DNA of 64,000 nucleotides from Mycobacterium vicinigordonae (GCF_013466425.1 NZ_CP059165.1:5456001-5520000), one strand, 5' to 3'; shown: positions 27,034 to 37,645, counted from the first letter of the stretch. The notes: generated from the sequence alone by a model not told the origin. A program made the numbers and translations.

Positions 27034-28425
27034 ATGCGTCGTCTCACCGGTGTCGACAACTTGTTTCTCAAACAGGAGAAGAACACGCAACCCCAGCACA
27101 CCATCAAGGCCGTCGTACTCGATCCCGCCGCTGCGCACCAGCCGCTGACCTTCGAGGCGATTCGAGCGGCGGTGCCCGCCCTGGCGGAACGGATCGAGCC
27201 GCTGCGCTGGCAACTCCTGCGGCCGCGGCTAGGCCGGCCGTGGTGGATCGAACGTCCGGATATCGACCTCGATCACCATGTCAAGCGGGTGTCCACGCCG
27301 GCGCCCGGCGGCGACCGGGAGCTGAGTGCGCAGATCAACGAGATCAACATGGGCGGACTCGACCACAGTCGGCCGTCCTGGCAGCTGTGGTACGTCGATG
27401 GGCTGGCCGGCGGCCGAATCGCGTTGGTGCTCAAACTCCATCACACGCTGGCCGACGGCATGGCGTCGCTGCGGCTGCTCGAGACGATGCTCAGTCCCGA
27501 TGCCGGCGAACCCTTACCGACAGCTAACGGCGCGCTCTGCGGCGAGCGCCGGCCCAAAGCAGTGCAGTGGTATCGCACGCTGCTAACCCACCAAGTTAGC
27601 GCCGCCGCAAGGTTTCCCGGCGTACTGGCACGATCGGCACGCACGATCGAGACGGTCCGCGCCCGCCGTAAGGCCGGCCGACCCGGCTTCGCCGAGGCCT
27701 TCGCAGCACCATCCGCCCCGTTCAACGCTCCGTTCACCACACGTCGCGAATTCGCCTTTATTACTTGCGATCTCGACCAGATCAAGACAGTCAAGGCGGC
27801 GTTCGGAGTGACAGTTAACGACGTGTACCTCGCCGTGTGCAGCGGTGCCGTCCGGTCGTATCTGCAACAGCACGGCAAGCTGACCGCAGAACCGTTGTCC
27901 GCCGTAGTACCAGTGGCGATTCGACCACCGGGCGCCGAGGTGGACTGGGGCAACCAGGTCACCACGTGGTACACCTCCCTCGCCACCGATGTGGCCGATC
28001 CCGTCCAGCGGCTGATGCAGATTTCGGCTAACACCAAGGCTGCCCGAGCGGTCCACGACGAGCGCGACCTGTGGTTATTCGGCGACTGGATGGAATACTG
28101 GCCCTTGTTCTGGTTCTACGGGCGCGCACTGCCGATCGTCGGCGCGGCGACCAAGAAGCGCCCAACGTACAGCCTGATCGCCTCGAACGTTCCCGGCCCG
28201 AGGAACCGGTTGTATCTTGGCGGGGCACCGGTGGAGAAGCTGATCTCGGTGGGACCCATCGTCTATCCCTACGGCTTGAACTTCACCGGTTGGAGCTACG
28301 GCGACGATATGACCATCGGGATGCAAGCGTGCAGCGACCACGTTCCGGACATCTGGGAGATTGCCGACGGCATTCAGGTCACCCTCGCCGAACTGTTTTC
28401 GCTGGCGAGGGAATCGGTCGCTTAG
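27034..28425 (+). CDS. WS/DGAT acyltransferase (triacylglycerol/wax ester synthase)
   Basis: A 463-residue member of the bifunctional wax ester synthase/diacylglycerol acyltransferase family. It has the catalytic HHxxxDG motif (LHHTLADG) near residue 140 and the later conserved segments NDVYLAVCSGAVR, NVPGPRNRLYLGGAPV and YGLNFTGWSYGD. It transfers an acyl group from acyl-CoA to diacylglycerol or fatty alcohol at the membrane surface. The ATG at 27034 follows GGAGG. It is divergent from the lipase-SDR operon with a 130-bp gap. Storage of acyl-CoA made by catabolism is a sensible role. Confidence 0.93.
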   Translation: MRRLTGVDNLFLKQEKNTQPQHTIKAVVLDPAAAHQPLTFEAIRAAVPALAERIEPLRWQLLRPRLGRPWWIERPDIDLDHHVKRVSTPAPGGDRELSAQINEINMGGLDHSRPSWQLWYVDGLAGGRIALVLKLHHTLADGMASLRLLETMLSPDAGEPLPTANGALCGERRPKAVQWYRTLLTHQVSAAARFPGVLARSARTIETVRARRKAGRPGFAEAFAAPSAPFNAPFTTRREFAFITCDLDQIKTVKAAFGVTVNDVYLAVCSGAVRSYLQQHGKLTAEPLSAVVPVAIRPPGAEVDWGNQVTTWYTSLATDVADPVQRLMQISANTKAARAVHDERDLWLFGDWMEYWPLFWFYGRALPIVGAATKKRPTYSLIASNVPGPRNRLYLGGAPVEKLISVGPIVYPYGLNFTGWSYGDDMTIGMQACSDHVPDIWEIADGIQVTLAELFSLARESVA

Positions 28426-28454
28426 GTGACAACAGCTTTGCTGCGGCCTCGTCC

Positions 28455-29276
28455 CTACATGTCGAAGAAGTCCAGCAGCAGGTCGTTCACCACCGCGGAC
28501 TGCTCGATTTGCGGGCAGTGACCCGCCCCGTCGATGACGACCGAACGCGCGCCACCGATCTGCTCGGCGATTTCAGCTGCCCAACCCGAAGGGAGCAGCT
28601 TGTCGCCCCTGCCTTCGACAACCAGCGTCGGCACCCGAATCCTCTCATATGGCCGCTCGCTCGATGGCGCCGTCGTTGCACCGGCGTTGGGCCGGCGAAA
28701 ACGGGCCGCCGCCACAGCTTCCCACGCGCCGGGGGCGACGCTCGATTGGTAGCGGCGCCAGACATAGTCCTCGTCGGCTGGATAGCAGCGGTCGTAAAAC
28801 AACGCCTCCACGATGTTCCGCATCGCCGGTAGCGTTGCGTCGTACTGTTGCAGCGCATCGAAATGATGGTTCTGCTGAATCTCCCCGCCCCCGCATATGA
28901 TTGCGATGCTGCGTACAGGCAGCAGTGGCGACTCCGACGTGGTGTCGGTCAGCAGATTGATCGCGCCCATGGAGTTTCCAGCGAAGTGCGCCGAGGTGAC
29001 CCCGAGGATCTCGCAGAACCGCGCCACGTGGCGGATCCGCATGGCGCGGCTGTTGACGAAGTCGATCACCTTCGCCGATTCCCCGAATCCCAGCTGGTCG
29101 GGAGCCAGCACCCGGAACCGGTCGGCGAGTACGGAAATATTTCTCTCCCAGCCTAATTCAGCACTGGCACCGAACTCACCGCCATGCAGCAGCACCAAGG
29201 GGTCACCAGAACCGGCCTCAAGATAGCTCGTCACGAGTCCGTCGACCTCGACGGCTCGGCGATGTGCCTTGATCAC
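28455..29276 (-). CDS. Alpha/beta hydrolase, C-C bond (MhpC/BphD) type
   Basis: A 273-residue alpha/beta hydrolase. LVLLHGGEFGAS gives the oxyanion region, the nucleophile elbow is GNSMGA (typical of meta-cleavage-product hydrolases), then Asp in EGRGDKLL and His in GAGHCPQIE. The GTG at 29276 overlaps the cyclase stop (GTGA), which rules out the longer frame. It is the last gene of the eight-gene catabolic operon and is a second hydrolase beside the MhpC-like enzyme at the operon start, suggesting two hydrolytic steps or two substrates. Confidence 0.85.
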   Translation of the reverse strand: MIKAHRRAVEVDGLVTSYLEAGSGDPLVLLHGGEFGASAELGWERNISVLADRFRVLAPDQLGFGESAKVIDFVNSRAMRIRHVARFCEILGVTSAHFAGNSMGAINLLTDTTSESPLLPVRSIAIICGGGEIQQNHHFDALQQYDATLPAMRNIVEALFYDRCYPADEDYVWRRYQSSVAPGAWEAVAAARFRRPNAGATTAPSSERPYERIRVPTLVVEGRGDKLLPSGWAAEIAEQIGGARSVVIDGAGHCPQIEQSAVVNDLLLDFFDM

Positions 29277-30262
29277 TTGATCGCGATCGGGTTCAACGGG
29301 GAACCGACCGCGCCGGTGAACCGCAGCGGTGGCGCGATCAGCTGGAACTCGTATACGCCGTCGGTCGCACAGTCCGCGGCCAGCGCGGTGAGGTCCCAGT
29401 ATTCGCCGAGCATCAGCCCCATGTCGCGCAGACACAACAAATGGAAGGGCAAGAACAACCCGTCGACACCGGACACCGGGTCCTCGACCTGAAGGTTGTC
29501 CGCCGCTACGGCGGCAACCTCGTTGTCGTGCAGCCACTGTGCGCAACGCCAGTCCAGCCCCGAATAGGGCTCGACCTTGTCGCCGGTGAGCGCAAACCTG
29601 GTCCACCAGCCGGTCCGGACCAACACGACATCACCGCTCTCGATGGTCACCCCCTGCGCCCGGGCGACGTCGTCTAACTCCTGCGGTGTGATCGGATTGC
29701 CGTGTTCTAGAAAGACTTCCGCGCCACGGTGCCGCACCAGGTCCAGTAGCACACCGCGCGAGGTGATGCCCTTGACGTCGACCTTATCGATGCCGCAGTG
29801 GAATGCGCCCATGCTGGTCACCGAATCCGCTGGAAAACCGTTGTACAGCTTGCCCTCGTAGTACACGTGCGCCAAGGCATCCCACTGGGTGGCTGCCTGC
29901 AGTGGCATGATGATCATGTCGTCGTTGAAGCGAAACGGATTGTCCGCGAGATAACTGGCCAGCTGGGCGGCAGTCGGATTCTTCGCCCATCCGGGCCCAT
30001 ACTGCGCCAACGAGGCGGCGTCACCGCCGTCGACTGTCATCACGTGAATCGGGTTGTGTCGGAACCCGAATGCGCCCTGCGGCCCCGACGATCCGAAATC
30101 TACGCCCAGGGGGAACACCTTGCCGTGTCGGACCAGCCCGGCGGCCTGCCGAACCTTCTCGGCAGTAATGAAGTTCAGGGTGCCCAGCTCATCGTCATCA
30201 CCCCACCTGCCCCAGTTGCTGACGTCGGCGGCGGCCCGGCGAAAGTCGGTCATGGTGGCCAT
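29273..30262 (-). CDS. Cyclase-family (kynurenine-formamidase-like) metal hydrolase with altered motif
   Basis: A 329-residue protein of the 'cyclase' family, which includes kynurenine formamidase and isatin hydrolase. The family metal motif is H-x-G-T-H-x-D-x-P-x-H; here the corresponding segment reads QAATQWDALAH, so both first His are Gln while Asp and the last His remain. Other family features are kept (YNGFPADSV, RGVLLDL, GDVVLVRTGWW). Such longer members are common in actinobacterial catabolic clusters and their reactions are poorly known. The ATG at 30262 overlaps the SDR stop by one base (TGATG). Confidence 0.82.
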   Translation of the reverse strand: MATMTDFRRAAADVSNWGRWGDDDELGTLNFITAEKVRQAAGLVRHGKVFPLGVDFGSSGPQGAFGFRHNPIHVMTVDGGDAASLAQYGPGWAKNPTAAQLASYLADNPFRFNDDMIIMPLQAATQWDALAHVYYEGKLYNGFPADSVTSMGAFHCGIDKVDVKGITSRGVLLDLVRHRGAEVFLEHGNPITPQELDDVARAQGVTIESGDVVLVRTGWWTRFALTGDKVEPYSGLDWRCAQWLHDNEVAAVAADNLQVEDPVSGVDGLFLPFHLLCLRDMGLMLGEYWDLTALAADCATDGVYEFQLIAPPLRFTGAVGSPLNPIAIK

Positions 30263-31077
30263 CAGGCCCGTCCTTCCTCGAGTTCCCCCGCGATTGCGGC
30301 GCCCACGTTCCCCCCGTCGACCCACACCACTTGGCCCGAAATATAGCTCGCTGCCCTGCTATTCAGGAATAGCAATACCGCGGCCTGCTCCGCCGGGTCC
30401 GAGACCCGGCCCAGCGGCTTGGGGATGTCGTCGAGGAACTGCGGCCCGTAGGCGGTTCGCAGCTGATCGAGGATCGGCGTCTGGGTGACGCCCGGTCCGG
30501 TGCAGTTGATCCGGATGCCGCGCGCCCCTAGATCGTTGACGCTGCGCATTGTGTAGAGGATGAGGGCCTCCTTGGACAGCTGGTAACCGGTGCCCAGCAG
30601 GTCCGGGTGACGCTCACACCACTCGATGCCCTCCGGCATGGTTGCCGTGCGCAGCAGCGGCGCCACATCACGCAGATGTTCCCGGTACGCCGACGCCGCC
30701 AGCGACGACACACTTACGATCGACGACCCTGCGGCCATCCGGGGCAGCAGCGCCTCGGTGAGGTGTCGCAAACCCAAGAAGTTGATTGTCACCACCAAAA
30801 GGGGGTCCCCGATTCCGGACGAGACGCCAGCGATGTTGAACAACGCGTCGACGGGTCCGGCGATGGACGCGACGGCATCGTCAATCGACGCCGGGTCGGA
30901 CAGATCGACCTGGTGAAATTCACTGAGCCCGAACGCGGTTCGCTGGCGGTCCAACCCCACCACCTCGGCGCCGAGCGCGCCGAGCTGCTGCACCACGTGC
31001 GCTCCGATGCCCGACGCGCATCCGGTGACCGCCGCACGGCGGCCGTCATAGCGCAGCAGCTGGTCGACTGTCGCCAA
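30262..31077 (-). CDS. SDR with long insertion before the active-site Tyr
   Basis: SDR of 271 residues: TGCASGIGAH cofactor loop, FNIAGVS in the NAG position, Ser in VSSLAASAY, then about 35 extra residues (HLRDVAPLLRTATMPEG) before YQLSK. This insertion is typical of 3-alpha-hydroxysteroid dehydrogenase/carbonyl reductase-type SDRs, where it shapes a substrate lid. The start is TTG at 31077, three bases after the LLM gene; no better start is visible. Fourth-to-sixth position of the aromatic/steroid operon suggests it oxidises a ring or side-chain alcohol. Confidence 0.85.
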   Translation of the reverse strand: MATVDQLLRYDGRRAAVTGCASGIGAHVVQQLGALGAEVVGLDRQRTAFGLSEFHQVDLSDPASIDDAVASIAGPVDALFNIAGVSSGIGDPLLVVTINFLGLRHLTEALLPRMAAGSSIVSVSSLAASAYREHLRDVAPLLRTATMPEGIEWCERHPDLLGTGYQLSKEALILYTMRSVNDLGARGIRINCTGPGVTQTPILDQLRTAYGPQFLDDIPKPLGRVSDPAEQAAVLLFLNSRAASYISGQVVWVDGGNVGAAIAGELEEGRA

Positions 31078-31080
31078 CGC

Positions 31081-32394
31081 TCAGTTGCCCTCGGCCCGCG
31101 CCTGCTCCTTCAGCCGCTGCGCGGCCTGCACGCGGCCCTCGTTGATCTCGGCCATCGCCTCGGGAATCTCACTGGCGGTGAAATTTCCACCACGACCGGT
31201 CGGCAGGCCACCGAACGAGTACTGCTCGTCGAACGGCGGAATACTCGACTCGGGCCGGCGGGCCTCCACCTTCTCGATGACCGGCGCCAGCCTGGCGACC
31301 TTCTCCGCCGCCTGCTTGACGTCACGTTCGATGAACTCGGGCAGCACCTCCTTGCCCATGAGTTCGATGGATTCCATGGTGCCCTCGTGGCTGCGGGGGT
31401 TGAGCAGCAGGATGATCTCGTCCACGCCGCTCTCCTCATAGCCGCGCAGGAACTCCCGCACCGTGGCCGGCGAGCCGATCGCCCCGCGACCCGGACCGTA
31501 CGCCAACGTCGGGTCCTTTTCCACCTCTTCAAGATAGCGCTCCCACACCCCGGTGCGCCCCGGCGTGTGCACGCCCGTCATGTAGTAGTGCATGATGCCG
31601 AACGAGAAGAAGCCGCCGCCCTGACCGAGGCGCTGCAGCGCCAGCTCGTCGGTCTTGGCGACCATCATCGACAGGTCACCGCCAATCGCCAAGATGTTCG
31701 GGTTGATCTGCGGGGTGATTGGCACTCCGTTCTCTTCGAACTCCTTGTAGTAGCCGTTGACTCGCTCGGTCAGCGGTCCGGGACCCGTGTAGGCGAAACT
31801 CAGTGCGCCGATACATTTTTGCGCTGCCATCTGCACGCTGGCCGGCCGGGTGCAGGCGACCCAGACCGGCGGGTGCGGCTTCTGCAGCGGCTTGGGGATC
31901 ACGTTGCGGGCGGGCATCTGGATGTGCTCGCCCTTGAACCCCGAAAAGGGCTCCTCGATCATGCAGCGAATGGAAACCTCGAGCGCTTCCTCCCACTGAG
32001 CGCGCTTGTCGGCGGGGTCGATGTTGAATCCGCCGAGTTCACCCACCGACGAGGATTCGCCGGTGCCGAACTCGACTCGGCCGTTGGAGAGCAGATCCAG
32101 GGTGGCAATTCGTTCGGCGACCCGGGCCGGGTGATTGACCGCGGGCGGGAGATGCATGATGCCGAAGCCCAGCCGAATGTTCTTGGTGCGCTGGCTGGCT
32201 GCTGCCAGAAATATTTCCGGTGCGGTGGAGTGGCAGTACTCCTCGAGGAAGTGGTGCTCGGTCAACCAGACTGTGGAGAATCCCGCCTTGTCGGCGGCCT
32301 CCACCTCATCGAGGCAGTCCTGCAGCATCTTGCGCTCGTCGTCGGGAACCCAGGGCCGCGGCAGCGCGAACTCGTAGAACAGAGAGATCTTCAT
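31081..32394 (-). CDS. LLM-class (luciferase-like) flavin-dependent oxidoreductase
   Basis: A 437-residue luciferase-like TIM-barrel protein: KISLFYEFALP at the start, WLTEHHFLEEYCHS (the conserved EHH), RLGFGIMHLP, HPARVAERIATLDLLSNGRVEFGTG. These monooxygenases use reduced FMN or F420; members near sterol and terpene clusters often perform Baeyer-Villiger-like or hydroxylation steps. The C-terminal 70 residues are an extension (IPPFDEQYSFGGLP onward). A perfect AGGAGG lies five bases upstream of the ATG, and the gap to the flavoprotein gene before it is only 18 bp. Confidence 0.9.
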   Translation of the reverse strand: MKISLFYEFALPRPWVPDDERKMLQDCLDEVEAADKAGFSTVWLTEHHFLEEYCHSTAPEIFLAAASQRTKNIRLGFGIMHLPPAVNHPARVAERIATLDLLSNGRVEFGTGESSSVGELGGFNIDPADKRAQWEEALEVSIRCMIEEPFSGFKGEHIQMPARNVIPKPLQKPHPPVWVACTRPASVQMAAQKCIGALSFAYTGPGPLTERVNGYYKEFEENGVPITPQINPNILAIGGDLSMMVAKTDELALQRLGQGGGFFSFGIMHYYMTGVHTPGRTGVWERYLEEVEKDPTLAYGPGRGAIGSPATVREFLRGYEESGVDEIILLLNPRSHEGTMESIELMGKEVLPEFIERDVKQAAEKVARLAPVIEKVEARRPESSIPPFDEQYSFGGLPTGRGGNFTASEIPEAMAEINEGRVQAAQRLKEQARAEGN

Positions 32395-32412
32395 TTGCTT
32401 CCTCCTAATGGG

Positions 32413-34149
32413 TCAAGGGTCTGTGGGATCAAGGGGCTGGATGGCTTGCCGTTCCACGATGTGCTTCGCCGCGACATAGCCGAAGGTCATGGCGGGCCCG
32501 ATGGTTGCGCCCGCACCGGCGTAGCTGCGGCCCATCACCGGCGCAGAAACATTGCCCACCGCATACAGGCCCGGTACCACCGTGTCGTCGGGGCGGAGCA
32601 CGCGCGCGAACTCGTCGGTGCGCAACCCCCCCGAGGTGCCCAGGTCGCCGAGCACGATGCGGAATGCGTAGTAGGGCGGGTCACCCAGCGGGTATAGATT
32701 CGGGTTGGGCAGAGTTGGGTCGCCGTAGTAGTTGTCGTAGACGCTGTCACCACGGTTGTAGTCGTCGTCATGGCCTTGCCTGGCCAGCTCGTTGAACCGG
32801 GTGGCGGTGGCCCGAAGTTGTTGCGCCGGAACGCCGATCTTGGCAGCCAGTTCCTCCCAGGTCGATGCCGCCTTGACGACGCCGGAGTCCAGCCAGGCCG
32901 CCGGCATCTTGGGGCCGGTAGGCACCGGCGCGCCGGGGATCTTCGGAATCGGCAGGTGCCCGCCGACCACGTAGCGGTTGAACGAGCGGTGGTCGGTGAT
33001 CAGCCAGCACGGGATATGAGTGACGCCGGACTTCTGGCCTTCGATCATCGCGTGGCCGAAGTCCATGTATGGCGCGGCCTCGTTGATGAAGCGTTTGCCT
33101 TCGCCATTGACGATGAACTGTCCGGGCATCATTCGCTCGTTAAGCATGAATTGCATTCGCCCGTCCGGCCATTGAATCGCCGGGAACCACCAGGCCTCGT
33201 CCATCAGTTCGGTCGCCGCGCCAACCTGTTGCCCGGCTCGGATACCGTCGCCCAGCGCGGCCGGGTTGCCAAAACTCCAGTCCTGGTCCACCACGGGCTG
33301 ATGCTCCTTACGCCACGCCGTGTCGTGGTCGAAGCCGCCCGAGGCCAGTATCACGCCGCGTCGCGCACCGATCCGCAGCTGCTCGCCATCGCGCTGCACG
33401 AGCGCGCCGACCACCGTTCCTTGTGCATCGGTGAGTAATTCGGTCATCGGAGTGTCCAACCACAGCGGAATCTCTCGATCCTTCATCGCCAGTCGCAACC
33501 GAGCGGCCAGCGACTGTCCGATCGCCGCCATCCGCTCACCGAAAACCCTCGCCCGGACCATCCGCAACGTCAGCTTCAGCAATACACCTTTGCCGGCCCA
33601 GGACTGCCGGATCCGGTAGAACGAACGAAGTTCCTTGGGACCCAGCCAGATTCCTTTGGGCGCTAGCGCCAGCGGTGTCAACAGTCGCGGTTCGTCGTCG
33701 CCGAGTGCGCGCAGATCGATCGCGGGGACGTTGATGGTGCTGCCGAGTTCCGATCCACCCGGCAGCTCCGGGTAGTAGTCCGCATAGCCCGGCTTCCAGA
33801 CGAATTCGAGCCAGGGGCTGAGCTTCTCCAGAAAGTCCAGCATCTGCGGTGCGGCCTCGACATACCGGCGCAGCCGGGCTTCGCTGACCAGTCCGTCGGT
33901 GATCTGCCGTAAGTACTGGACAACGCTTTCCGGCGACGGCGAGTAACCCGCCCTGCGCTGCGCGGGTGCACCCGGTACCCAGATGCCGCCGCCGGACAGA
34001 GCGGTCGAACCACCGAACTGCGGCGATTTCTCGATGACCAGCGCATCCAGACCGGCGGCGTTCGCGGTCAGTGCGGCGGTCATGCCGCCACCGCCCGACC
34101 CGATGACGAGCACGTCCACTGCCCGATCGAAGCCCGTGGATCCCCTCAC
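32413..34149 (-). CDS. FAD-dependent 3-ketosteroid-delta-1-dehydrogenase-like enzyme
   Basis: A 578-residue flavoprotein. It has the dinucleotide motif [57 protein letters not shown], and the C-terminal [29 protein letters not shown]. The order and spacing follow KstD (Rv3537), and the Tyr pair in DPPYYAF, used by KstD for proton abstraction, is kept. It may dehydrogenate a ring 1,2 to a carbonyl. The GTG at 34149 overlaps the dioxygenase stop (GTGA). Related enzymes act on other cyclic enones, so the exact substrate is open. Confidence 0.88.
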   Translation of the reverse strand: MRGSTGFDRAVDVLVIGSGGGGMTAALTANAAGLDALVIEKSPQFGGSTALSGGGIWVPGAPAQRRAGYSPSPESVVQYLRQITDGLVSEARLRRYVEAAPQMLDFLEKLSPWLEFVWKPGYADYYPELPGGSELGSTINVPAIDLRALGDDEPRLLTPLALAPKGIWLGPKELRSFYRIRQSWAGKGVLLKLTLRMVRARVFGERMAAIGQSLAARLRLAMKDREIPLWLDTPMTELLTDAQGTVVGALVQRDGEQLRIGARRGVILASGGFDHDTAWRKEHQPVVDQDWSFGNPAALGDGIRAGQQVGAATELMDEAWWFPAIQWPDGRMQFMLNERMMPGQFIVNGEGKRFINEAAPYMDFGHAMIEGQKSGVTHIPCWLITDHRSFNRYVVGGHLPIPKIPGAPVPTGPKMPAAWLDSGVVKAASTWEELAAKIGVPAQQLRATATRFNELARQGHDDDYNRGDSVYDNYYGDPTLPNPNLYPLGDPPYYAFRIVLGDLGTSGGLRTDEFARVLRPDDTVVPGLYAVGNVSAPVMGRSYAGAGATIGPAMTFGYVAAKHIVERQAIQPLDPTDP

Positions 34150-35096
34150 TCGCTCACCGCCGTCCGGATGGCGAAACCGGCGATCAAATCGGCGGCCAGC
34201 CGGTAGTAGCGCATGGTGGTCCGATACGGGCCTGCGGTCGCCATTGCTGCGAACGCCGCTATCCAGGTGCGGATCTCGTGCGCCGAACTGCCACCTTCGT
34301 GCGTGACGAAGGAATTGGACCACTGATCCAACTCGGCCAGGTGCCCAGCGTCGACGATGTCCAGAAACCGCCGATCCCACTCTGGGTTGAGCGGCTGCAG
34401 ATCGCTGTTACCACTGGCGAAACTGCGGGCCGCCTCGATCACCTGAGTTTGCCGGGCCTGGCGTTGTTCGGTGGTCATCGGCCGGCCCTGCACGATGCGT
34501 TCCAGCACCGCTGGCCCGGCCGTAGCCAAGGTGGGCACCGGCGGACTGTGCGAAAGCCCGCCGGAACCGACCAGCAACACCCTTTTGTCCAGCGCGCCAA
34601 GGAAATTTCCGACCGCGGTGCCCAGCGCCCGACAACGGTGCAGCGGTCCGAGCGGGACCGCGATCGCATTGACGAAGATTGGGATCACCGGCACGGCGGT
34701 AGCCGCACCGCACAGCTTCTCCAGCGGCTGCACCGTCCCGTGGTCGACGTCCATGCCCGCCGACACGGCGACGTCGACACCGGCGCCCAGAACGGCTGTC
34801 GCGCAGTCGCGGGCGACGTCGCCGGCCACCTCGAGCGGGCCAGCGTAAGTGCCATAGTCGCCGACACCGCTGGCCTGCATGCCGATACAGAACGGCGGCA
34901 TCGCCCTATAGAAGAAGCCGTTGTAGTGATCCGGGGAGAAGATGACGACGAGTTCGGGGTCGTAGTCGGCGACGAAAGAGCGCGCCTGAGCAATCGCGGT
35001 CTCTACATCGTCAAGCAGACTCCGCGGCGGCCCCGGAAGATTCAGCAGCGGGCTGTGGGACATACAGCACAGAGCCAGTGGCACGGTCGACTTCAC
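34146..35096 (-). CDS. mhpB: Class III extradiol dioxygenase, MhpB-like
   Basis: A 316-residue LigB-type extradiol ring-cleavage dioxygenase very like E. coli MhpB (2,3-dihydroxyphenylpropionate 1,2-dioxygenase). Shared marks are CMSHSPL, the iron-site [16 protein letters not shown], the catalytic His in [10 protein letters not shown] and in [11 protein letters not shown], then [11 protein letters not shown] and [12 protein letters not shown]. It opens a catechol ring with non-haem iron and oxygen. The GTG at 35096 gives an 86-bp overlap with the preceding hydroxylase; a GTG at 35084 would also work. Placed next to MhpA- and MhpC-like genes, so the same order of steps as in phenylpropionate breakdown is probable. 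Confidence 0.9.
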   Translation of the reverse strand: MKSTVPLALCCMSHSPLLNLPGPPRSLLDDVETAIAQARSFVADYDPELVVIFSPDHYNGFFYRAMPPFCIGMQASGVGDYGTYAGPLEVAGDVARDCATAVLGAGVDVAVSAGMDVDHGTVQPLEKLCGAATAVPVIPIFVNAIAVPLGPLHRCRALGTAVGNFLGALDKRVLLVGSGGLSHSPPVPTLATAGPAVLERIVQGRPMTTEQRQARQTQVIEAARSFASGNSDLQPLNPEWDRRFLDIVDAGHLAELDQWSNSFVTHEGGSSAHEIRTWIAAFAAMATAGPYRTTMRYYRLAADLIAGFAIRTAVSE

Positions 35097-36717
35097 CCCC
35101 TTGCGGCGTCAGGGCGAGTCTCTCCAGGAGCGCGGCGCTCAAGTCCGGTGACCGCTGCGCAATGCAGGCTCCCGCGATGCACCGGTCTGGACGAAGGAAC
35201 ACCACCGATTCCGGATGCGTGTCGAACCAGGCCTTGAGATCACCGCACCGGTCGCCGACGATCAGGACATCGGGATCGTCCTGATCGACCCAATGCAGCT
35301 GCGTTGCCGGGCGTAGCGCAACGAACTTGGCACCCAGCACTTTCCAATCCGCGAAGGCGAGTTCGCCGAGGATCCTGCGCGGGTTGTTGTTCCAGCACAA
35401 CACGGCGAACCAGGTGCCCAGCACGTCGTCGAGCAGGACGTTCTGCTGGGTGCGGGTGTCGACTCGGGGCTGGATGAACAACGTGCCCGCCGGCGAGTCC
35501 GCCGCGGCGACCGAGTGCACCACCGCACCCTGCTCGTAGCGCGGCATGGGCTTGAACCTCATCTCCAGCACGTATCGCTTGAGCGTCGGCAGCACGGACG
35601 CAGAGCGGATTAGCAAGTCGCGCGCGGAGGCCACCCTGCGGTTGGTGGGTGAGATGACGCGGCCCACCATGGTTGACAGGTCGATCATCGCCCGGGCGTG
35701 CTTACGCCTCTCCACGTCGTAGCTGTCCAGCAGTGCCTCGCCGGCGCGGCCGTTGACGACCGCGGCAAGCTTCCAGCCCAGGTTCGCCGCGTCCCGGATG
35801 CCGCTGTTGTAGCCCTGCCCCTGCCAGACCGGCATCAGGTGCGCGGCGTCCCCGGCGAGCAGCAGCCGTCCGTTGCGGAAGGACCCGGCGATGCGAGAGT
35901 GGTGCGTGTAGACGCGGCGGCGGATCACCTCCACCCGGTCTGGGCGGGGGACCATCCGCGCCAGCATCCGGGTCAGAAACGCGGGATCCTCGGCCTGCTC
36001 GTCGGTCTCGTCGGCGTGAATCATGAACTCGAAGCGCCGAATTCCGTGGGCGATCGAGATCGAGGCGTACGGGCGCTCGGGGTCGGCCCCGACCTCACTG
36101 TTGGGATGACCCAGCGGGTCGTTGGCGACGTCCACCACCAACCACCGGGTAGCCGAAGTGGTGCCGTCGAACGACACGCCCATCACGCCGCGCGTCTTGC
36201 TGCGCCCGCCGTCGCAGCCCACCACGTACCGCGCCCGCACGAAGCCGGCCATGGCCTCGCCACCCAATTCGACGGTCACCCCGCCGTCATCCTGCGCGCA
36301 CGCGGCCATCGGGCTACTCCACCGGACCTGCACATGATCGAATCTGTCCAGTCCGCGCAATAATTCGGCATCGACGAGCGGCTGGACGAACCCATTGCGC
36401 TTGGGCCAGCCGAATCGGGCGTCCGGCGGCGCCATCTCGGCCAGCACCCGACGCTTGGCATCGTAGAAGCGCAGTATCTGATTCGGCACGGTGTGCGGCA
36501 GGACCTGCTCCACCAGACCGATCGCCTGGAAGGTGCGTAGCGACTCGTCGTCTAGCCCGACGCCACGGGGATAGTCGATCAGTGACGCCCTTTCCTCCAC
36601 TACCAGCGTCCGAACTCCTTGCAGACCAAGGATATTGGCCAGTGTGAGACCGACCGGCCCGGCACCGATGACTACGACGTCGAAGTCCTCGACACCAGCG
36701 CCGTCACCCTCGACCAT
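35011..36717 (-). CDS. mhpA: FAD-dependent aromatic hydroxylase, MhpA-like
   Basis: A 568-residue flavoprotein monooxygenase. [17 protein letters not shown] binds ADP of [15 protein letters not shown] is the DG motif, and [33 protein letters not shown] is the GD motif region, very typical of MhpA-type 3-(3-hydroxyphenyl)propionate hydroxylases. It adds an ortho hydroxyl to a phenolic ring using NAD(P)H. The ATG at 36717 overlaps the hydrolase TGA by one base, which excludes the much longer upstream frame. Its end overlaps the dioxygenase gene. Substrate could be a phenylpropionate or a larger phenol. Confidence 0.88.
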   Translation of the reverse strand: MVEGDGAGVEDFDVVVIGAGPVGLTLANILGLQGVRTLVVEERASLIDYPRGVGLDDESLRTFQAIGLVEQVLPHTVPNQILRFYDAKRRVLAEMAPPDARFGWPKRNGFVQPLVDAELLRGLDRFDHVQVRWSSPMAACAQDDGGVTVELGGEAMAGFVRARYVVGCDGGRSKTRGVMGVSFDGTTSATRWLVVDVANDPLGHPNSEVGADPERPYASISIAHGIRRFEFMIHADETDEQAEDPAFLTRMLARMVPRPDRVEVIRRRVYTHHSRIAGSFRNGRLLLAGDAAHLMPVWQGQGYNSGIRDAANLGWKLAAVVNGRAGEALLDSYDVERRKHARAMIDLSTMVGRVISPTNRRVASARDLLIRSASVLPTLKRYVLEMRFKPMPRYEQGAVVHSVAAADSPAGTLFIQPRVDTRTQQNVLLDDVLGTWFAVLCWNNNPRRILGELAFADWKVLGAKFVALRPATQLHWVDQDDPDVLIVGDRCGDLKAWFDTHPESVVFLRPDRCIAGACIAQRSPDLSAALLERLALTPQGGEVDRATGSVLYVPQPAAESSGAAAESA

Positions 36718-37580
36718 CAGCGACCCAGCAAGAAGTCGATGTGTAGCCGGTTGAAGGTCTTGGCATCCTCGTACTGCGGCCAGTGGCCGCAGCCCGGCAT
36801 CAGCTCGAACCGCGCACCGGGAATCATCGACGCGATGCGCCGGCCTTCGGGTACGTCGGCGGTGGGGTCGTCGCTGGTCCACAGCACCAGCGTGGGTGCA
36901 GCAATTGCGCCGTATTCCTTCGGGCCCAACATGTTTCGCGCCCGGACCTCGGGGTCCTGCAGTGCCATGATGTCGCGCATCGCGGCGACGAACCCCGGCT
37001 GCCGATAGATCCGCTGCCGACTGGCCACCAGATCGTCGTAGTCCTTGGACTTGTCCGCCATCAACCACTTGATGCGCGCCTGCACTGTCGCCCACGACGG
37101 ATCCTCGGCGGCAGCCATCGACAGTGTGATGATCCGTTGCATCACCTCGGGGTCGGCCTGCGAGCCGCCAGCGGTGTTGAGCACCAGCCGGTCTATCACG
37201 TCGGGATGGTCGATGGCGGCGCACGCGGCCACCCAGCCCCCCAGCGACTCACCGCTGAGCTTGATGCGGTCGACCCCGATGGCATCCACCACCGCCATCA
37301 AATGGTGGACATAGTGCGGGATTTCGAGCGGATGATTGGGCTTTTCGGTGTACCCGTGCCCCAGCATGTCGATCGACCAGGTCCAGAAATGCTCGGCGTG
37401 CGCCGCGAGGTTGCGGACGTAGGCCTCAGCGTGCCCGCCGGATCCGTGCAGCAGGATCAGCACCGGCTGGCCGGGTTCGCCGGCCCGCAGGTAGCGGGTC
37501 CGCACTCCCCCGGCCCTCAGGTATCCCTGCTCGAACGGCACGCCCTGCAGATCGCCCCAGACGCTCTCGAACTCCGTCAC
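36717..37580 (-). CDS. mhpC: Meta-cleavage-product alpha/beta hydrolase, MhpC-like
   Basis: A 287-residue alpha/beta hydrolase. [14 protein letters not shown], the nucleophile elbow GESLGG, Asp in [11 protein letters not shown] and His in GCGHWPQYE match C-C hydrolases of meta pathways such as MhpC. It should split the ring-opened vinylogous diketone formed by the dioxygenase. First gene of the operon. The GTG at 37580 was preferred to that at 37601 because GAGGGGA lies just upstream of it. The 24-bp palindrome at 37646 lies between this promoter and the divergent IclR gene. Confidence 0.87.
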   Translation of the reverse strand: MTEFESVWGDLQGVPFEQGYLRAGGVRTRYLRAGEPGQPVLILLHGSGGHAEAYVRNLAAHAEHFWTWSIDMLGHGYTEKPNHPLEIPHYVHHLMAVVDAIGVDRIKLSGESLGGWVAACAAIDHPDVIDRLVLNTAGGSQADPEVMQRIITLSMAAAEDPSWATVQARIKWLMADKSKDYDDLVASRQRIYRQPGFVAAMRDIMALQDPEVRARNMLGPKEYGAIAAPTLVLWTSDDPTADVPEGRRIASMIPGARFELMPGCGHWPQYEDAKTFNRLHIDFLLGR

Positions 37581-37645
37581 AGTTCCCCTCTGCCTGGCCA
37601 CCCGGTGAGAACAAGGCTCTCGTCTTCAACATATATCGTGTGCTA

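Noticed and set aside
35011..37224. Reading the MhpA-like hydroxylase as a 737-residue protein
   Set aside because: The extra N-terminal part lies on the MhpC-like gene in another frame; the FAD motif begins after the ATG at 36717.
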